From: JBMZCV01 sp049613665 | GTDB lineage: Bacteria > Bacteroidota > Bacteroidia > Chitinophagales > UBA2359 | DNA length: 31,429 nucleotides | NCBI GenBank assembly: GCA_049613665.1 | Contig: JBMZCV010000047.1 | Location: 1-31,429, forward strand | Reading direction: 5' to 3' | Part shown: positions 17,501 through 24,477 of the stretch, one piece after another | Position numbering within the stretch: the stretch's first letter is position 1 | Layout: each line of letters starts with the position of its first letter | Translations under genes and position numbers: made by a program | The notes under the pieces: model-generated | Seen by the model: the letters and a program-made list of their open reading frames with translations, nothing else | Told to the model about the DNA's origin: nothing | Database searches by the model: none

Positions 17501-17897
17501 CTACAATATTTTGTGGTGAAATGATATGTGTTTGTCGATTTTCTTTTTTCAACAAATCCAAACCTTTCGCAATTTCACTTAAAGCTTGATTTTGAGTATT
17601 ATCATCGTAATCAAACAATTTTTTATAAGCTTCCAAGGCTTCATAAACAATAAAATGAACCTTATTTTCAGCATCAAAACCTTTTTCAATTATCTTTTGA
17701 ATACCTAAAAAATCTCTATTTAATAAAGGTTTTATTTCATTTGTTAAAGCTCGTTTTAAAAGCCTTTCGTAATCGTTTTTTTGATTTATAGTTAAAATTT
17801 CAAACTCTTTATTCTCTTTTTCGCAACGCCAAAGATTGATATTTTCATTAAATGTTTGAATACATTTTATAAAGCTATACTGATTGATTTGTTCCAC
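14547..17897 (-). CDS. Pseudokinase-SF1 (UPF1/DNA2-like) helicase fusion, MkoA-like
   Basis: This 1116-residue protein has two parts. Residues about 8-240 resemble a protein kinase fold: HIISPQNIVV (catalytic-loop position, 124-133), KLKFIGLFEL (DFG position, 141-150), YLAPNV (APE-like, 160-165) and DDIYAL (181-186). Both catalytic aspartates are replaced (I125, F143), so it is probably a pseudokinase. Residues about 530-1075 hold a complete superfamily-1B helicase: QGPPGTGKT (553-561), motif Ia SQSNLAVDNV, VIMDES (792-797), GDHKQLPP (819-826), DVQYRMP, NTVDKFQGAERD (1021-1032) and RRINVAFSRVKRLLIVVGD (1055-1073). Kinase-plus-helicase architecture is that of MkoA in type I Mokosh anti-phage systems (from memory). 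The upstream AT-rich 99 bp (17898-17996) must hold the promoter. The cassette lies between 89-bp direct repeats. Confidence 0.9.
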   Translation of the reverse strand: MEQINQYSFIKCIQTFNENINLWRCEKENKEFEILTINQKNDYERLLKRALTNEIKPLLNRDFLGIQKIIEKGFDAENKVHFIVYEALEAYKKLFDYDDNTQNQALSEIAKGLDLLKKENRQTHIISPQNIVVNSKGNAKLKFIGLFELFRHQDLLEKRYLAPNVQKWLADTKLPRPNFQDDIYALIKSFEMFFGLDSEIEQQILDKALAPKRIERFSKYYELIELLEQIPIAKQINFYEDVIRVKTQPKHTQDFMPIIESMKQNTWILVENKKSDNKNQITGRFSTDTWNGRFFVDEYGYIFIPFGGCRNERNDRLIRNENAFLAEFDFDLNYSNYDCLRFFEEKFEEQNRLSQLHRTKTKSVKLWQTLPDKEKEYIEERAFKARYTKRVESQNNSANIKFYLEKTVVENSWKRVKTLKNEQVILFVDDQRIGTILDFHPKERFITIKDAFCSIDEIAEKGELIEDVRQKTSQFKKQVEACKKFENGDVVNPSLCSILATSETTAMPQTNFLETWQYENFADEVFNPDLENDETQREAVLEALHHKPVYLIQGPPGTGKTTVIVELLRQILRRQKDVKILVCSQSNLAVDNVLEKIAYINENEHQDIRFMRLASEFSIQKNNISQTIVPHTFETKLKNWVTKTEERAKQFFVQNFSEQEKQKIVIEFYNFYAQLDKTRDWDKFNRKLRRSHSYIKRLFGQTRDFRVVKLIFEKELGKKFLKLKSLQKDWFAFLGGVTVDDGRDRKKSMLNNGSTEIDFLTAMMQQLNIIGATCIHIASSQYSRVNFQFDYVIMDESSKASAAETLVPINMGQNIILIGDHKQLPPVITREDAVKKKVKRELEDNGLDFDKDFGESLFEKLIKAFENDEDKENYIKMLDVQYRMPKQIGSLISKYFYDGMLKNPRLNVIPNYDAQKHHGLRLKKDTSIIFLSTSRQANPSDNDNKFNRQNRCNVLAIQNLLEQLNELYADNLQKEKPFNIGIIAGYRGQVELLRSRLNLQKYRNFVEKDSKDRAKSLIEINTVDKFQGAERDIIIYDIVRSTKGRSNIGFLDDYRRINVAFSRVKRLLIVVGDSDYLIKRATLNPRGKFKEFKLQQIAQELEQKDLIVNDLKEIVL

Positions 17898-17996
17898 TAA
17901 TTAGTTTTTTGTTTAGTTAAAAAATAATTGTTTCTTTAATAGACAATATACTAAAATAAAATTTAACAACAAACAAAACCAAAAAATAGTTAAATC

Positions 17997-18085
17997 AGTC
18001 TTTCGCAATTGAGCAGCGGCGTTTATACTTTGAGCCTCGAAAATGGCACGGAAAGAGTCATTGAAAAGGTGGTGAAGTATTAGGA
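17997..18085 (+). pseudogene. Orphan T9SS C-terminal fragment (right copy of the 89-bp direct repeat)
   Basis: In frame, 17997-18083 encodes the last 28 residues and stop of the giant protein (SLSQLSSGVYTLSLENG through VVKY) with no amino-acid change. There is no start codon, no upstream sorting-domain sequence and no signal peptide, so it is a gene remnant. Similarity begins abruptly at 17997 next to the helicase's promoter region. Downstream it runs into a terminator that would suit the end of a large plus-strand gene, so this could be the original 3' end of the giant gene displaced by an insertion. Confidence 0.85.
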
Positions 18086-18110
18086 GTTTTTGAAAAAACA
18101 TTTCATAAAA

Positions 18111-18142
18111 AAAAGCCTTACTAAAAATTTAGCAAGGCTTTT
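18111..18142. terminator. Bidirectional intrinsic terminator
   Basis: A 9-bp stem (18111-18119/18134-18142) continues after one mismatch into a 5-bp stem (18121-18125/18128-18132). T-rich tracts lie on both sides when read on either strand. It lies 34 bp past the minus-strand zinc-ribbon stop codon and 28 bp past the plus-strand T9SS fragment stop. Confidence 0.8.
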
Positions 18143-18175
18143 TCTTTTAAGTTTTTGATATATCACATCAAAAGG

Positions 18176-18937
18176 CTATTCATTAATATCAATCTCCTCA
18201 TCAAACTTAGGATCAACGAGAATACGACCACAATGCTCACACAAAATCATTTTTTTACGTTGGCCTATCTCTAGCTGTACTTGTGGTGGAATTTTGCCAA
18301 AGCAACCACCGCAAGAGTCACGAGAAAAAGTAACAACTGCCAAACCATTGCGATAATTGTTACGAACACGATTATAAGCTATCAACAAACGCTTTTCGAC
18401 CAACTTAGATGCTTCTTTCGACTTTTTGCCCAAAGCTACTTCATCTTTCTTCGTTTGTTCTGTGATTTCTTTTAGCTCTTTTTTCTTCACTACTAAATCC
18501 GCCTTGCGAGACTCACGCTTTTTGGTAGCATCTTGCAAATACAAATCCTTCATACCTATTTCACGCCGAGTATCTCGTATTTTTTTGTTGGAAAGCTCTA
18601 TCTCCAAATGCTGCATTTCTATCTCTTTGCTCAGAGCGTCATATTCACGATTATTCTTCACATTCATTTGCTGCTCAGAATAACGCTTAATCAACGTTTC
18701 TGCTTCCAAAATAGCCGTTTTGTTGTTGTTAATATAAGTATTATACTGGGCTATTTCATCATCTAAATTGCCGATACGCACACCTAAACCTTCTATCTCG
18801 TCTTCAAGGTCTTTTACCTCAATAGGTAATTCGCCTTGCAAAGTCTTGATTTCGTCAATTTTTGAATCTATCAACTGTAAATGATATAAACGACGAAGTT
18901 TTTCTTCAACGCTAATCAGTTCCTTTACTTTTGCCAT
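18176..18937 (-). CDS. C4-type zinc-ribbon coiled-coil protein (CT398/DUF164 type)
   Basis: The 253-residue protein has a long N-terminal antiparallel coiled coil (about 10-185, rich in Glu, Lys, Ile and Leu) and a C-terminal zinc ribbon with four cysteines: CGGC at 209-212 and CEHC at 233-236. This is the C4-type zinc-ribbon family, whose Chlamydia member CT398 has been linked to sigma-54 and to secretion proteins; the function in Bacteroidota is not settled. The protein is probably cytoplasmic. In many Bacteroidota it follows the NIF3-family gene directly. Here NIF3 lies upstream on the same strand, but a 181-bp MITE separates the two. Confidence 0.9.
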   Translation of the reverse strand: MAKVKELISVEEKLRRLYHLQLIDSKIDEIKTLQGELPIEVKDLEDEIEGLGVRIGNLDDEIAQYNTYINNNKTAILEAETLIKRYSEQQMNVKNNREYDALSKEIEMQHLEIELSNKKIRDTRREIGMKDLYLQDATKKRESRKADLVVKKKELKEITEQTKKDEVALGKKSKEASKLVEKRLLIAYNRVRNNYRNGLAVVTFSRDSCGGCFGKIPPQVQLEIGQRKKMILCEHCGRILVDPKFDEEIDINE

Positions 18938-18975
18938 ATTTTTTTAATATATTTATTTTTTTATTTTTTTCTTAT

Positions 18976-19168
18976 TAGAATCAATGATTCGGACATTTTT
19001 TATAACAATCTTCAGTTAAATAAAAAAACGCCTTTTGACAAGGGAAACATACTATTTTTCAGTTCAAAAGGCTATAACATTTGCAAATATTGGTCACCTT
19101 AGCCTAAAAAAATAGTATGTTTAAGCCTTTGACAAAAAAATGTATAAATGTCCGAACTATTGTAGAAT
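18976..19168. mobile_element. MITE copy 1 (181 bp, 18982-19162) with 6-bp target duplication
   Basis: The element has 17-bp terminal inverted repeats, CAATGATTCGGACATTT against the inverse CAATAGTTCGGACATTT (two mismatches). Inside are further inverted segments (AACATACTATTTTT and its complement) and a central ATTTGCAAAT palindrome. It contains no ORF of note. The hexamer TAGAAT stands directly on each side (18976-18981, 19163-19168), a perfect target-site duplication. The reverse complement of this element is at 23049-23229, about 97% identical. It separates the NIF3 and zinc-ribbon genes. The parent transposase is not in the window. Confidence 0.88.
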
Positions 19169-19196
19169 GCGTTTTTGTACAAAAATCTACATATTA

Positions 19197-20276
19197 TTAT
19201 AAATATTTAATTGGGTTTGTATTCACGCTAGATAAAATAGGTTCAAAGTTACTAAATTTTTTCGTTAATAAGTCATAAAATAACTCTACCGTAAATTGTT
19301 CGCTTTCATAATGGCCAATATCTGCAATAACAATTCGATTGTCGGCATCAAAAAATTGGTGATACTTGTAATCTGCCGTAACAAAAACATCTGCTCCCTG
19401 CGAAATAGCTTTTGGCAACAAAAAGCTTCCAACACCTCCGCAAACGGCTATTTTCCGAATTTTTCGCTGTGGCAAAGCCGTATAACGCACACAATCTGTT
19501 TTCATTTTGGTTTTCAAATCCATCAAAAAATCGGTCGGTTTGGTGGCCGCTGGCAATTCACCAATCATGCCTGAGCCTATATTCTGATACACATTATCAA
19601 GTGTAAAAGTATTGTAATACAACTGCTTGCTAAAACTTTTTTGAACCAAAACTCTGAGCAAGCGGCTTTCGATAGGTGCAGCATAAGTCATTTCTAGTTT
19701 CACTTCGCTACTTGGTGTTCTTGCAGCTTTATCATTTGGCATATCCAATGTATGACTACCAGCAGCACTAAAACCCATCGTTTGGCAGTTTTCTATAAAA
19801 CTACCGCCAGCCTTCAAAAGTTCAAATTTAATAGTATCGACTATATTTAGTGGGCAAAAAACCTGCAACTTTTTGAGTAATTGCCGTTTTGGAGCTAAAA
19901 TTTTGCAGTTTTGCAAGCCTAATTTATCACAAATTTTACGGTTTACGCCCATCAATACATTGTCTAAATTGGTATGTGCTGCATAAATCGCAATGTTGTT
20001 TTGAATAGCTTTAATAACAGTTCTTTCGATATATGTTCTGCCTGTTAGTTTTTTGAGACCGCCAAAAATAATTGGGTGATGAGCAATAATCAAGTTACAG
20101 CCTTTTTCGATAGCTTCATCCACAACCGCTTCCGTAGAGTCTAAACACAACAACGCATTACTGCAAATAGCATTCGCATCGCCTACTAACAAGCCTGCAT
20201 TATCGTAGCTTTCTTGGTATCGCAATGGTGCAATGCTTTCTATACATTGGGTAATGTCACTAATTTTTAAACTCAT
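19197..20276 (-). CDS. NIF3/DUF34 family dinuclear metal-centre protein
   Basis: The 359-residue protein is the long NIF3-like form, with a central inserted domain (about 130-245) as in other bacterial members of about 360-370 residues. Metal-binding motifs are AHHP (H66, H67), HTNLD (H101, D104) and GHYESEQF (H322, E326), with the glycine-rich CGGVGSFLLPKAISQGADVFVTADYKYH segment between them (split here: CGGVGSFL at 279-286, then GADVFVTADYKYH at 294-306). The family forms a hexameric ring with a two-metal site; it was once annotated as GTP cyclohydrolase 1 type 2, and its true reaction is uncertain. It is probably cytoplasmic. The zinc-ribbon gene is downstream on the same strand beyond a MITE. 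Confidence 0.94.
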   Translation of the reverse strand: MSLKISDITQCIESIAPLRYQESYDNAGLLVGDANAICSNALLCLDSTEAVVDEAIEKGCNLIIAHHPIIFGGLKKLTGRTYIERTVIKAIQNNIAIYAAHTNLDNVLMGVNRKICDKLGLQNCKILAPKRQLLKKLQVFCPLNIVDTIKFELLKAGGSFIENCQTMGFSAAGSHTLDMPNDKAARTPSSEVKLEMTYAAPIESRLLRVLVQKSFSKQLYYNTFTLDNVYQNIGSGMIGELPAATKPTDFLMDLKTKMKTDCVRYTALPQRKIRKIAVCGGVGSFLLPKAISQGADVFVTADYKYHQFFDADNRIVIADIGHYESEQFTVELFYDLLTKKFSNFEPILSSVNTNPIKYL

Positions 20277-20383
20277 AATGATGTTGGTTTTTACAAAATC
20301 TACTATTTTGTCTCACATATTGAAATAGTTGAACACAAATTTATTATTTTTGCCTATTCCTAATTAATAACTTGTAGCATATA

Positions 20384-20515
20384 AGCAGTTAAACAAATTT
20401 ATACTACATAAGTAGTCAGACAAAAATAAATATACATCTCGTTGAAGCTAACACGCTGAACATCAATGCGTTAGCAACGAATTGACCGTTTATTAAATAG
20501 TGCTTGGCACTTATT
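20384..20515. repeat. Dispersed intergenic repeat, copy 2
   Basis: GCGTTAGCAAC (20468-20478) is followed by AAATAGTGCTTGGCACTTATT (split: AAATAGTGCTTGGCA, then CTTATT, ending 20515), which matches copy 1 at 2643-2691. The left part (from about 20384, AGCAGTTAAACAAATTTAT) resembles 2586-2605. The hairpin at 20447-20475 is better preserved here than in copy 1, where the left arm reads GCTAAAAAGC. Confidence 0.6.
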
Positions 20516-20562
20516 ATAGCTATTTAAATACACTCATTTTAAAGGCATGAGTATCAAAACAA

Positions 20563-20593
20563 CATGTATCATAAATAATGTTTGGCACTTAAT
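20563..20593. repeat. Dispersed intergenic repeat, partial copy 3
   Basis: This 31-bp block matches 2661-2691 at 26 positions, sharing ATGTATCATAAATA and TTGGCA. It lies 47 bp after copy 2 in the same orientation, without the GCGTTAGC block. Confidence 0.55.
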
Positions 20594-20750
20594 CTGCAAA
20601 TTTAATACTTATATTTTTTGTATTTTCCAAAACTTCAATAATTTTTTTCAAAAAAAACGCAATATTTCAGCTACTCAATAACTTATATTAAGTAAATTAT
20701 TCTCAAAAGCTAATTTTTAGTACGATAAAAGGTATCATTCCTTTTCTTTC

Positions 20751-20758
20751 TATTTTTG
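20751..20758 (+). promoter_or_regulatory. Candidate -7 box for the PpiC gene
   Basis: TATTTTTG matches the Bacteroidota -7 consensus TAnnTTTG exactly and lies 61 bp before the start codon. No convincing TTTG -33 element is seen at the usual distance, and such boxes are expected by chance in sequence this AT-rich. Confidence 0.3.
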
Positions 20759-20819
20759 TGAATATTTACGTTATCGCAATTTTTAGCTAAATAATGCTTA
20801 CCAAAAACAATAATAAACT

Positions 20820-22859
20820 ATGAGAAAAATATTTCTATTTTGCTGTATCTTTTTACTTTTATGCAGCTTACATCTTGCTGCCAAAGTTGTGCCAAATGCG
20901 TCTTCTAAGGCAATAGTTGTTCAAAATGATGAAAGTCCAACTTTGTTTAGCTTCGGCAATGATAAAGTCAATAAAGCCGAGTTTATGTATGTTTACGAAA
21001 AACACAATTCGACAGATAGCCTCATTTATTCTCAAAAATCTATTGATGAGTATTTAGAGTTATACATCAATTTTAAGCTAAAGGTAAAAGAAGCCGAAGC
21101 TTTGGGCATTGATACTTTGGCACGCATCAAGGCAGAATTGGCAAAATATAAAGGGCAGTTGGCTCAAAACTATTTGTATGATAAAGATGTGAGCGAAACG
21201 ATGCTCAAGGAAACTTACGATAGAATGAGCAAAGAAGTAAAAACGAGCCATATTCTGATTATGGTCAATGAAAAAGCATTGCCGCAAGATACGATTGTCG
21301 CTTTCAAAAAAGCAAACAATATTCACAAGCTCATCACGGAACAAGGCGAAGATTTTGTGAAAATGGCTAACAAATATTCACAAGACCCTTCCGTTACCGA
21401 AAATGATGGTAACTTGGGATATATTACAGCTTTCCAAACGGTCTATCCTTTCGAAACTGCGGCTTATCAAACACCTATTGGCTCTATCTCAACACCTATT
21501 CGCACAAAATTTGGCTATCATCTCGTAAAAGTGGACGACATGCGGCCAGCACAAGGAAAAGTTCAAACGGCTCATATTTTGGTGAAAGTGAGCAAAGACG
21601 ACTCGCAAGCGGTGCAAAAAGAGAAAGAAAAAGCAGCCAAAGATATTTGGAAAAAAGCTAATAAGAAAAAAGCAGTTTTTGAAGACTTAGCAAAACAATA
21701 TTCTGACGATAAAACAAGCAGTGAGCAAGGTGGTTTGCTCCCATGGTTTGGAAGTGGTAGTATGCTCGAAAAATTTGAAAATGCTGCTTTTGCGTTAGAG
21801 AAAAAAGGTGATATTTCTAAACCTATTCGCACAAAAATTGGCTGGCATATCATAAAACTTGTAGATAAGCAACAGCTAGGCACTTATGAAAATGTGAAAA
21901 TGGACATTAAGAAAAAAATAGAACGAGATAGCCGCTCAAAAGTGTCGCAAAATGTGTTTTTGGAACGTTTGAAAAAAGACTATAACTATGAGTTTTTGAA
22001 AAAGCCAAAAGCTGACTTTATCTCAAAAGTAGATAATACGATTTTGCGTAGCCAATGGAAAGCAAGTAGTTTTCCTGCTACTATGGACGATATGTTGTTT
22101 TCGCTCAGTTTTGAACGCAATGGAAAAAAAGAAAAATTGACTTTCGGGCAGCAAGAATTTGCCAAATATGTAGAAGTCAATCAGGTAAAAGACATTAGCA
22201 AAACCATTATTGCTCGTTGTGAGCGTTTGTATGGTATGTTTGTGAAAGAAAAATTGCTGGAAGTAGAAGAAAGCATGTTGGAATATAAATATCCAGATTT
22301 TGCGAGATTGCTCAAAGAATTTAGAGATGGAAACTTGCTATATGAACTCATGGGCGAAAAAGTATGGACAAAAGCTATGCAAGATACAACAGGTTTAAAA
22401 CAATTTTTTGATGCCAATAAGGAAAATTATAAATGGAAAAACCGTGCTAATGCAGCTATTTTTTATTTCAACAATGAAGATTTAGCAAAAGAAACACGCA
22501 AACAAATAAAAGATTTGGACGAAGATGGTGTTGCTAAGATGGAAATCGAATTGAAAGAAAATGGCGGAATGTTGAATATGCGACTTGACAAAGGTGTGTA
22601 TGAAAAGGAACAGAATAAAATGATTGACCAGATGAATTTTAAAACAGGTACGTCAGATGTGATTGCTAATACAGATGGAACTTATAGTTTGGTAAAAATA
22701 TTCGACATCATTGCTCCTGCTCCCAAAAAGCTAGAAGAAGCAAGAGGCTATGTGATTGCAGACTATCAAACTGAGTTGGAAAAATCGTGGATTGAAGAAT
22801 TGAGAGCGAAATATCCTGTTAAAATTGATAATAAAATACTGAAGACTTTGTATAAATAA
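20820..22859 (+). CDS. Periplasmic PpiC/SurA-like peptidyl-prolyl isomerase
   Basis: The 679-residue protein has a signal peptide (about 1-21, MRKIFLFCCIFLLLCSLHLA). An N-terminal chaperone-like helical region follows (about 45-135). Two parvulin rotamase domains lie at about 140-240 (VKTSHILIMVNE to FGYHLVKV) and 247-350 (VQTAHILVKVSK to IGWHIIKLVDK). A long C-terminal helical/beta region follows to 679. This is the SurA/PrsA-like plan used for folding outer-membrane and secreted proteins in the periplasm. The cysteine at 15 could in principle be a lipobox but is not in good context. The stop codon is followed by a foldback element and a MITE before the first good terminator (23293). Confidence 0.92.
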   Translation: MRKIFLFCCIFLLLCSLHLAAKVVPNASSKAIVVQNDESPTLFSFGNDKVNKAEFMYVYEKHNSTDSLIYSQKSIDEYLELYINFKLKVKEAEALGIDTLARIKAELAKYKGQLAQNYLYDKDVSETMLKETYDRMSKEVKTSHILIMVNEKALPQDTIVAFKKANNIHKLITEQGEDFVKMANKYSQDPSVTENDGNLGYITAFQTVYPFETAAYQTPIGSISTPIRTKFGYHLVKVDDMRPAQGKVQTAHILVKVSKDDSQAVQKEKEKAAKDIWKKANKKKAVFEDLAKQYSDDKTSSEQGGLLPWFGSGSMLEKFENAAFALEKKGDISKPIRTKIGWHIIKLVDKQQLGTYENVKMDIKKKIERDSRSKVSQNVFLERLKKDYNYEFLKKPKADFISKVDNTILRSQWKASSFPATMDDMLFSLSFERNGKKEKLTFGQQEFAKYVEVNQVKDISKTIIARCERLYGMFVKEKLLEVEESMLEYKYPDFARLLKEFRDGNLLYELMGEKVWTKAMQDTTGLKQFFDANKENYKWKNRANAAIFYFNNEDLAKETRKQIKDLDEDGVAKMEIELKENGGMLNMRLDKGVYEKEQNKMIDQMNFKTGTSDVIANTDGTYSLVKIFDIIAPAPKKLEEARGYVIADYQTELEKSWIEELRAKYPVKIDNKILKTLYK

Positions 22860-22875
22860 GCAACTATTCTCAGCT

Positions 22876-23035
22876 TAGTAATGGCAAAAAAATAAGTTTC
22901 CGATTTGAGGCAGAGATTTTTTGAGCTACAAGGCGAAAAACACAGTCATAGCCATAGTTACGGCGAGGCTTTTCAACGAAGTAGGTCAGAAAATGTCAAT
23001 CGCAAATAAAGTAGTTATTTTTTGAACGTTACTTA
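22876..23035. repeat. Foldback (MITE-like) element, about 160 bp
   Basis: The two ends form an imperfect inverted repeat: TTAGTAATGGCAAAAAAATAA on the left (read as TTAGTAATGG plus CAAAAAAATAA) against the inverse TAAGTAACGTTCAAAAAATAA on the right (TAAGTAACGTT plus CAAAAAATAA). The inner arms also pair imperfectly, for example TTTTTGAGCTAC on the left with TTTCTGACCTAC in the inverse right arm, so the whole segment can fold into one long broken hairpin. It contains no ORF. It lies 16 bp after the PpiC stop and 13 bp before the second MITE, to which it is not obviously related. Confidence 0.6.
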
Positions 23036-23048
23036 ACATACTTTTTAT

Positions 23049-23229
23049 CAATAGTTCTGACATTTATACATTTTTTATCAAAGGCTTAAACATACTATTT
23101 TTTTTAGGCTAAGGTGGCCAATATTTGCAAATGTTATAGCCTTTTGAACTGAAAAATAGTATGTTTCCCTTGTCAAAAGGCGTTTTTTTATTTAACAGAA
23201 GATTGTTATAAAAAATGTCCGAATCATTG
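23049..23229. mobile_element. MITE copy 2 (181 bp), inverted relative to copy 1
   Basis: This is the reverse complement of 18982-19162 with about four substitutions and two compensating one-base changes in homopolymer runs. Ends are CAATAGTTCTGACATTT and the inverse CAATGATTCGGACATTT. Flanking hexamers (TTTTAT left, CTTGAT right) agree at only four of six positions, so no clear target duplication remains. It lies between the PpiC stop and the next terminator. Confidence 0.88.
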
Positions 23230-23292
23230 CTTGATAAATAAGGATAACTAAAAAGCCTATACCTAATTCTACTTTTTTTATATATAATGACC

Positions 23293-23337
23293 AAGATGAC
23301 TTTTTAGTTTTTTTCACTAAAAAGTCATCTTTTTTTG
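23293..23337 (+). terminator. Strong intrinsic terminator
   Basis: A perfect 16-bp stem (23293-23308/23316-23331) with a 7-nt loop is followed by T23330-23336. It is the first good terminator after the PpiC gene. Without the two inserted elements it would lie about 100 bp past the stop codon. A TATTTTTG box at 23339-23346 starts directly behind it and could serve the YjgN gene. Confidence 0.82.
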
Positions 23338-23463
23338 TTATTTTTGGAACTAAAACACCTTTACAATAGGTTACAATGAATGTATTGCAATTTAGTGTCT
23401 CGCAAAAGTCTTTCATCAATAACTTTTTTACTTCACCACAATCTACCAAAATTTATAGATAGC

Positions 23464-24411
23464 ATGAATCAAATTGAAAAATTCGACCATCCTTTTTCCT
23501 TTCACGGACAAGGCCTAAAACTGTTCGTTATCTTAGTCGTCAATGTCTTTCTAACTATTATCACTTTAGGAATTTATTATCCGTGGGCAAAAGCAGCTTT
23601 AATGCGTTTTTATGCTCAAGAAACAGAATTTGCCGAAAGTAGATTTATGTTTCATGGCACAGGAAAAGAAATGTTTTTGGGCTATCTCAAAGCTTTGGGC
23701 TTATTCATTGCAGCACTCGTTATTTTAGCTATTGTTGGCTCAATATTTCCTCCTTTAGCTGCTTTGTTATACTTTGTTTTCATCTTTGGAGTCATTCCAT
23801 TTGCTATTCATGGTTCTTTGCGTTATAGAGCATCTCGCACCTCATGGCGTGGTATTCATTTTGGCTATCGTGGCAAACTAAAAGAGCTATTAAAAATTTA
23901 TTTCAAAGGTTTGTTTCTTACTCTTATTACAGTAGGAATTTATGGCCCTTGGTTTACCATTAATGTCAGAAAATACATCATCGACAACATGCGTTTCGGC
24001 AATGTAGAAATGACTTATTCAGGCAAAGGCAGTGAGTTTTTCTGGGTTGTGATAAAAGGTTTTTTTCTAACCATACTTACACTAGGCATTTACTCATTTT
24101 GGTATAGCAAAGATTTGATACACTACACTATCAATCACATTCATTGGCATCAAGGCATGAATGTATCGAAAATGAAATCACATATCACAGTTGGAGCAAT
24201 ATTTACTAACTTTTTGTTTGCTTTCGCAGTCATACTTACAGCAGGTATTGCTTTGCCATGGTATATTATTCATAGTATCAAAGTTGTGACAGATAGCACT
24301 GAACTTCGTGGCGAATTTGACCCAAATAAAATTGCACAAACAGAAGAAGAATATAAAGATGCAACAGGCGAAGACATGCTCGATATGTTAGACATATCGC
24401 TTGATATTTAA
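23464..24411 (+). CDS. yjgN: YjgN family (DUF898) inner-membrane protein
   Basis: The 315-residue protein begins at the ATG at 23464 (MNQIEKFDHPFSFHG). The frame is open to 23380, but the extra 28 residues are not like the family. Three internal repeats are visible, each a hydrophobic helix followed by LGIYxPW or LGIYSFW and then a FxGxGxExF/L segment: ITLGIYYPWAK, ITVGIYGPWFT and LTLGIYSFWYS. About six membrane segments are expected. The molecular role of YjgN is unknown. It is followed by its own terminator and then an M48 metalloprotease, a pairing I have met in other genomes (from memory) that suggests a shared envelope function. Confidence 0.9.
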   Translation: MNQIEKFDHPFSFHGQGLKLFVILVVNVFLTIITLGIYYPWAKAALMRFYAQETEFAESRFMFHGTGKEMFLGYLKALGLFIAALVILAIVGSIFPPLAALLYFVFIFGVIPFAIHGSLRYRASRTSWRGIHFGYRGKLKELLKIYFKGLFLTLITVGIYGPWFTINVRKYIIDNMRFGNVEMTYSGKGSEFFWVVIKGFFLTILTLGIYSFWYSKDLIHYTINHIHWHQGMNVSKMKSHITVGAIFTNFLFAFAVILTAGIALPWYIIHSIKVVTDSTELRGEFDPNKIAQTEEEYKDATGEDMLDMLDISLDI

Positions 24412-24477
24412 ATTAGCGAATCGACAGCTAACTATTTATACCAATATATAAAGCAATAAAAATCAGTCAATTGTATT

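Larger units (their letters stand above)
20277..20819. other. Divergent intergenic region (543 bp)
   Basis: This region lies between NIF3 (-) and PpiC (+). It holds dispersed-repeat material (about 20384-20593), including the imperfect hairpin GCTAAC(A)CGC/GCGTTAGC at 20447-20475, and AT-rich sequence up to the PpiC start. It must hold promoters for both genes. No supported ORF was found here. Confidence 0.55.

Noticed and set aside
17913..18101. 62-codon minus-strand ORF between the helicase and zinc-ribbon genes
   Set aside because: It runs antisense across the T9SS fragment and AT-rich DNA; no coding character beyond being open.
23380..23463. 28-codon N-terminal extension of yjgN
   Set aside because: It is not family-like; the family N-terminus begins at the ATG at 23464.
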